From positions 1 through 10,866 of the forward strand of contig JAAZIW010000055.1 in NCBI GenBank assembly GCA_012800665.1: a DNA stretch of 10,866 nt, in the 5' to 3' direction. The notes beneath the pieces were generated by a model, which saw nothing but the letters and a program-made list of their open reading frames with translations, was not told the DNA's origin and did no database searches. The stretch comes from Rikenellaceae bacterium (lineage in GTDB: Bacteria > Bacteroidota > Bacteroidia > Bacteroidales > UBA932). Of this stretch, positions 7,640 to 10,866 are shown in pieces. The stretch's first letter is position 1; each line of letters opens with the position of its first letter. The position numbers and the translations under genes are program-made.

Positions 7640-9976
7640 ATGAAAAAGATATTTTCTTTAATCTCCATCGTTTCTCTTGCATTGCTTGTCTTTAACGGTT
7701 GCCAAGTGGAAGAACTGAGCACTGACCAATATTCCGGCAGTGAAGTGAGGCTGGTTGCTTTCGGCCCCAATCCTGTGATGAGGGGCGGAGCTCTGACTTT
7801 CTACGGAAGCAATCTTGATAGGATTGTAGAAGTTACTGTTCCCGGAGTAGATCCTATTACCACCATACAGATTTTCAAGTCCGGTAATCCTTCTGAAATC
7901 CGCGTAAAACTTCCTGATGATGGCACTACCATAGGCAAGGTAAGCCTTAAAACTTCCGATGGTAAAATTCTTGAAACTCAAAATGAACTTACTTATATAG
8001 AGCCGATAGTCATAGAGTCATTCACTCCAAGCAATGCTATGCCCGGGGATGTAATCACCATAAGCGGCGACTATATGAATTTAGTGGCATCGGTAGAGTT
8101 TGCGGGCGGCACTGTGGTAAAAGTTAACGCAGGCGCTACCCGTTATGAGTGCAAAGTTGTTGTACCCGCTACTGCGGTGACAGGAACCTTTATTTTGCAC
8201 GATAATTCCACTCCACCCAACCTCATTTATGCAGCTGATGAACTTACGATAGGAGATCCTACTGTGACCGGCATTACAGCAGCCAGTCCTAAGCCAGGCA
8301 AAAAGGCCGTTGTGGCGGGTAAGTATCTTAATATGATTAAGACTCTTACTTTTGCAGGCGATGTAGATGTGGAGGTTGCCGACTTTACCCTGAACGCTGC
8401 CAATACAACTCTGTCCGTCAACATTCCGGTCACTGCAAAGAGCGGTGATGTGGTGCTTACCAATTATGCCGGCAAGGAGTTTATTGCAGGAGCTATAACC
8501 ATGACAAAACCAAGCGCTTTGACGGTATCGCCCGATCCGGTAAAGGCAGGCGCCTCGCTCGTAATTTCCGGTGAAGATCTCGATGTGGTTTCTGCTGTCA
8601 ATTTCCCTGATGCGGGAGGCGCCACTTTCGCTTATACTGATGGTAAAATAACGGTTGCGGCCGTTCCTGCCGCAGCTACAGAAGGGAACATAAGCCTTGT
8701 GATGGCCAATGGCGAAGGCTCAAAAGTTGCATATACTCTTGTGCATCCTGTCATAGGTTCCGTAAGCCCGACTACACTGAAGGCTGGTGAAGACATTACC
8801 GTAATCGGCAGCGATCTCGACCTTATTACAGTGGCTAAGTTGGGAGGAAAGGAACTTGTAATAAAGAGCGTGTCTCCAGACGGCACCACCCTTGTTCTTA
8901 CAACCCTCAATACTTCGGTTGCGGGTTCCATAGAACTCGGTCTTGCAAATGGAGAAACCATTACCGATGCTACGCATATTACCCTTACCTACGAATCCCT
9001 TATAATTGTAAACAGCATGAACGAATCGGCCCATATCGGAGAAACCGTTACTATGAAGGGAGAAAATTTTATGCTTATAGAAAACATATATGTAGGTACT
9101 ACCAAGGTTAAGAATTATGCAATGCGTTCGGATACCGAAATCAAGTTCGTAATGCCGTGGATGAGCGCTCCTGCTACCTATAGTGTATACTTTGACCTGT
9201 ATAACGGCGATAGGGAAAACTGTCCGAAGAGTATTGATGTGGGGCTTGAGCTCGAGACCAAGACTATTTGGGAGGGCAACATGTATATAGGCAACTGGAA
9301 TGCAGGTATGCAAGCTCTCGCTTGGGGCGGTTATGATTGGACCACAGTAAAGCCTGGCACGATCATGAACATTTATCTGACTCCGGATATGTCGCATGGT
9401 TATTCTCAGATACGTGTCGGAGATGGCACTTGGGCCGCCCTTCCCGGAACTCAAATATATTCTCTTGATGCAAGTATCTCGGTACTTCCCATTGTTCTTA
9501 CGGAGGCTATGCTGACAAATTTAACAACGAAGAACGGACTTGTAATTAGCGGTGCATATTTCACCGTCACCAAAATAGACTTGGTTACTGAAATTAGTCA
9601 GGAGGTAATCGTTTGGGAGGGGAGTCGTGAAACCGGCGATTATGCAAACAACCTTGAGCTTGGCGGTGAGGATGATTGGGTGAATGCCGGTATGAAAGAA
9701 GGCGCCACCGTATATATTTATTTTACGGCAGCAGATTGGACCGTCTGGAGTTTGCAAACCTTTAACGGCCATTGGGGGGCTCTGCCTTGTGCTCCCGATG
9801 GCACCAATCAATTTAATAAAACCACAAACCCCGAAGCCGAAGCAAAGGGATATGTTACCTTTAAGGCTACAGGTGACTTTTACACAGCCATGACTACCCA
9901 TAGTAACTGGGGCTATGCTTTAATAGTTCAGGGGAAAAACCTGACTGTTACTAAATTAAGTTTCCTTAACCCATAG
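7640..9976 (+). CDS. Long multi-TIG surface lipoprotein with tandem C-terminal aromatic modules
   Basis: This 778-residue protein has a signal peptide ending VFNGC (Cys21 lipidated, a slightly unusual lipobox), then acid-containing QVEELSTD. I count six TIG/IPT-like repeats of about 80-88 residues, at roughly 36-121, 123-207, 208-291, 292-370, 371-452 and 454-537. They share the pattern hydrophobic-x-S-x-x-P-x-x-x-x-x-G-x-x-(V/I)-x-I-x-G-x-x-(L/F) followed by a V-x-(V/L)-P-x-x-x-x-x-G segment. The sixth is the most diverged. The last 240 residues form two related modules (about 540-654 and 655-778), each starting I-(V)-W-E-G and rich in Trp and Tyr. They look like carbohydrate-binding modules, but I do not recognise a specific CBM family. 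The likely role is to hold the polysaccharide away from the membrane for the GH26 enzyme encoded next. No catalytic motif is seen. The start at 7640 is chosen because the signal peptide begins there. Structure call is firm; ligand is inference. Confidence 0.82.
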   Translation: MKKIFSLISIVSLALLVFNGCQVEELSTDQYSGSEVRLVAFGPNPVMRGGALTFYGSNLDRIVEVTVPGVDPITTIQIFKSGNPSEIRVKLPDDGTTIGKVSLKTSDGKILETQNELTYIEPIVIESFTPSNAMPGDVITISGDYMNLVASVEFAGGTVVKVNAGATRYECKVVVPATAVTGTFILHDNSTPPNLIYAADELTIGDPTVTGITAASPKPGKKAVVAGKYLNMIKTLTFAGDVDVEVADFTLNAANTTLSVNIPVTAKSGDVVLTNYAGKEFIAGAITMTKPSALTVSPDPVKAGASLVISGEDLDVVSAVNFPDAGGATFAYTDGKITVAAVPAAATEGNISLVMANGEGSKVAYTLVHPVIGSVSPTTLKAGEDITVIGSDLDLITVAKLGGKELVIKSVSPDGTTLVLTTLNTSVAGSIELGLANGETITDATHITLTYESLIIVNSMNESAHIGETVTMKGENFMLIENIYVGTTKVKNYAMRSDTEIKFVMPWMSAPATYSVYFDLYNGDRENCPKSIDVGLELETKTIWEGNMYIGNWNAGMQALAWGGYDWTTVKPGTIMNIYLTPDMSHGYSQIRVGDGTWAALPGTQIYSLDASISVLPIVLTEAMLTNLTTKNGLVISGAYFTVTKIDLVTEISQEVIVWEGSRETGDYANNLELGGEDDWVNAGMKEGATVYIYFTAADWTVWSLQTFNGHWGALPCAPDGTNQFNKTTNPEAEAKGYVTFKATGDFYTAMTTHSNWGYALIVQGKNLTVTKLSFLNP
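9257..9973 (+). repeat. Tandem duplicated C-terminal module within the long TIG lipoprotein (protein-level)
   Basis: Two modules about 115-120 residues long align by eye. Shared positions are I-W-E-G (W544, W659), G-x-(W/Y) (W553, Y668), D-W (W567, W680), (K/E)-(P/E)-G before an N/Y-I-Y-(L/F)-T strand, an x-G-x-W-x-A-L-P block (W598, W712), and a closing (L/I)-V-I/V-(S/Q)-G-x-x-(F/L)-T-V-T-K-(I/L) strand. The DNA itself is well diverged, so this is an old duplication rather than a recent one. The second module is longer before the last strand and carries extra aromatics (W700, W703, W757, Y759). The boundaries are approximate. Confidence 0.65.
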
Positions 9977-9987
9977 GGTACGATTTT

Positions 9988-10019
9988 TGCCGGAAAGGGT
10001 CTGAACGCCCTTTCCGGTA
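9988..10019 (+). promoter_or_regulatory. Stem-loop between the long TIG lipoprotein and GH26 genes
   Basis: The arms CCGGAAAGGG (9990-9999) and CCCTTTCCGG (10008-10017) are perfect reverse complements around an 8-base loop (TCTGAACG). A G-T wobble and a T-A pair extend the stem to 12 pairs. It fills most of the 45-base gap and ends two bases before the ATG at 10022. No run of T follows the stem on the + strand, so it is not a standard intrinsic terminator. The placement suggests an effect on translation of the GH26 gene, on mRNA processing or stability, or partial attenuation. The inverted repeat is seen directly; the function is inferred. Confidence 0.55.
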
Positions 10020-10021
10020 CA

Positions 10022-10866
10022 ATGATTAAAAAAGGGAAATACCTGCTGATGCTTGCAACAGCCTCGCTTGCCATCCTTGCTTGCAAACAAGATGATGGCG
10101 GAGAGTCCGACGAACCTATAGAGGCGCCTAAATTGCTATATTTCAGTCCTACTGAGGCCTATGTTGTCAGCGGCAGTTCCTTTACCTTGCAGCTTTGCTT
10201 CGATCAGAATGTAAAGGTGGTAAGCGGAGCGGCGGATAATATAAGAATTGAACCCGCTGCCACAATAAGCAAAGTTTGGGCTTATGATGAGTTGGTATCA
10301 ATATCGATAGAGGCTCTTGAGAGCGGTACATCTTACACCCTTACCATTCCTCATGGCACAATATACGGTTGGAGAGATAATCAGGAGACGGTACCTGCAA
10401 TAAATTATAGTTTCAGCACTAAAAAAAAGGAGGGCGAGGAAGATTATGAGCGCAATCCTGCGAAATCTTTAACTAACCCTCAGGCAAGTCCTGAAGCCAA
10501 GGCGCTGTATGCCGCCTTGCTGAACATCTACGGCTCAAAAACCTTAAGTGGTGCTGTAGGAGGAGATGCTTGGGATATGGGCTTCTCGGATTATGTGGCC
10601 TCGCAGGCGAATTGCGGAAAATATCCTGCAGTGGTTGGCTTCGATTATCTTTTCATGCATTACCAGCCTCATATCTGGGGTGCAGGCCATCCGCCCGATT
10701 ATTCCGACATTTCCCTTATCGAAAACGCTTACAGGCAAGGCAATATAATTCACATATGCTGGCATTGGAATATGCCGAAAAGTGAGAGCGATTTTCCCGA
10801 CCACCCCGAGAATTACCGCTTTTATGTCGCTGATTTCGAGGAGAATAATGTCTTCAGCATCAAAGA
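10022..10866 (+). CDS. GH26 glycoside hydrolase lipoprotein, probable endo-beta-mannanase, 3' end missing
   Basis: The frame runs from ATG at 10022 to the window edge with no stop, giving 281 visible residues. The signal peptide ends AILAC (Cys21 lipidated), followed by KQDDGGESDE; an acidic stretch right after the cysteine is known in Bacteroidetes as a surface-export signal. Residues about 36-133 resemble a bacterial Ig-like (Big_5 type) domain (YFSPTEAYVVSGSSFTLQLCFDQNV, ending INYSFSTK). A charged linker (KKKEGEEDYERNP, 134-146) leads to the GH26 catalytic domain: NPQASPEAKALYAALLNIYGSKTLSGA (152-178), KYPAVVGFDYLF (200-211), DYSDISLIENAYRQGNIIHICWHWNMP (226-252). These are typical early strands of Bacteroidetes GH26 enzymes. 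The acid/base and nucleophile glutamates would lie beyond the right edge. Most GH26 members cut beta-1,4-mannans, but a few act on other beta-glycans, so mannanase is likely rather than certain. Its place after the two surface binders suggests a cell-surface enzyme that makes oligosaccharides for the SusC/SusD pair. Confidence 0.88.
   Translation, partial: MIKKGKYLLMLATASLAILACKQDDGGESDEPIEAPKLLYFSPTEAYVVSGSSFTLQLCFDQNVKVVSGAADNIRIEPAATISKVWAYDELVSISIEALESGTSYTLTIPHGTIYGWRDNQETVPAINYSFSTKKKEGEEDYERNPAKSLTNPQASPEAKALYAALLNIYGSKTLSGAVGGDAWDMGFSDYVASQANCGKYPAVVGFDYLFMHYQPHIWGAGHPPDYSDISLIENAYRQGNIIHICWHWNMPKSESDFPDHPENYRFYVADFEENNVFSIK

Noticed and set aside
7629..7643. Tiny frame MNMK-stop whose stop overlaps the start of the long TIG lipoprotein (ATGA)
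   Set aside because: Four codons in an A-rich leader can arise by chance, and nothing else supports a leader peptide or translational coupling.
8720..9454. Minus-strand open frame of 244 codons
   Set aside because: It lies wholly opposite the long TIG lipoprotein, which has clear domain structure. The translated sequence has no recognisable domain, signal peptide or operon context, and looks like a shadow frame.
9988..10019. Intrinsic terminator ending the operon
   Set aside because: The stem is strong, but no T run follows it on the + strand, and no T run follows on the minus strand either. The gene after it belongs to the same functional set and starts two bases later.

Overview
The window reads as the core of a Bacteroidetes (probably Bacteroidales) polysaccharide utilisation locus (PUL). 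The evidence is an adjacent SusC-like TonB-dependent transporter and SusD-like lipoprotein, two further lipoproteins built from TIG/IPT repeats, a lipoprotein glycanase, and the lack of strong Shine-Dalgarno sites ahead of the genes. I cannot name the genus from the sequence alone. All genes lie on the + strand with gaps of 12-45 bases, and no convincing promoter or U-tailed terminator is visible between them, so they probably form one long operon that starts upstream of the window and continues past its end.

Layout: (1) 1-1278, the 3' part of a CE7/AXE1-like acetyl esterase, open at the left edge. (2) 1312-4533, SusC-like outer-membrane transporter. (3) 4553-6298, SusD-like glycan-binding lipoprotein. 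(4) 6311-7621, a surface glycan-binding lipoprotein with two TIG domains and a C-terminal domain resembling the SGBP-B ligand-binding domain. (5) 7640-9976, a longer lipoprotein with six TIG-like repeats followed by two related aromatic-rich modules. (6) 9988-10019, a perfect 10-bp inverted repeat that fills most of the gap before the last gene. (7) 10022-10866, a lipoprotein with a bacterial Ig-like domain and the first part of a GH26 catalytic domain, cut by the right edge. It has no stop in the window.

How they would work together (inference from Sus-type systems): the lipoproteins in (4) and (5) hold a polysaccharide at the cell surface, the GH26 enzyme cuts it, SusD and SusC capture and import the oligosaccharides, and the esterase removes acyl groups. 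GH26 is mostly a beta-mannanase family, so the best guess is a beta-mannan such as acetylated glucomannan or galactomannan. The substrate is not proven, because the GH26 catalytic glutamates lie outside the window and no mannoside phosphorylase, epimerase, galactosidase or regulator is in view.

The overall system is a known type. The least explained parts are the tandem C-terminal modules of the 778-residue lipoprotein, the hairpin directly before the GH26 start codon, and departures from the usual CE7 motifs in the esterase. No RNA genes, mobile elements, CRISPR arrays or origins were seen, and no gene-free stretch exceeds 45 bases.
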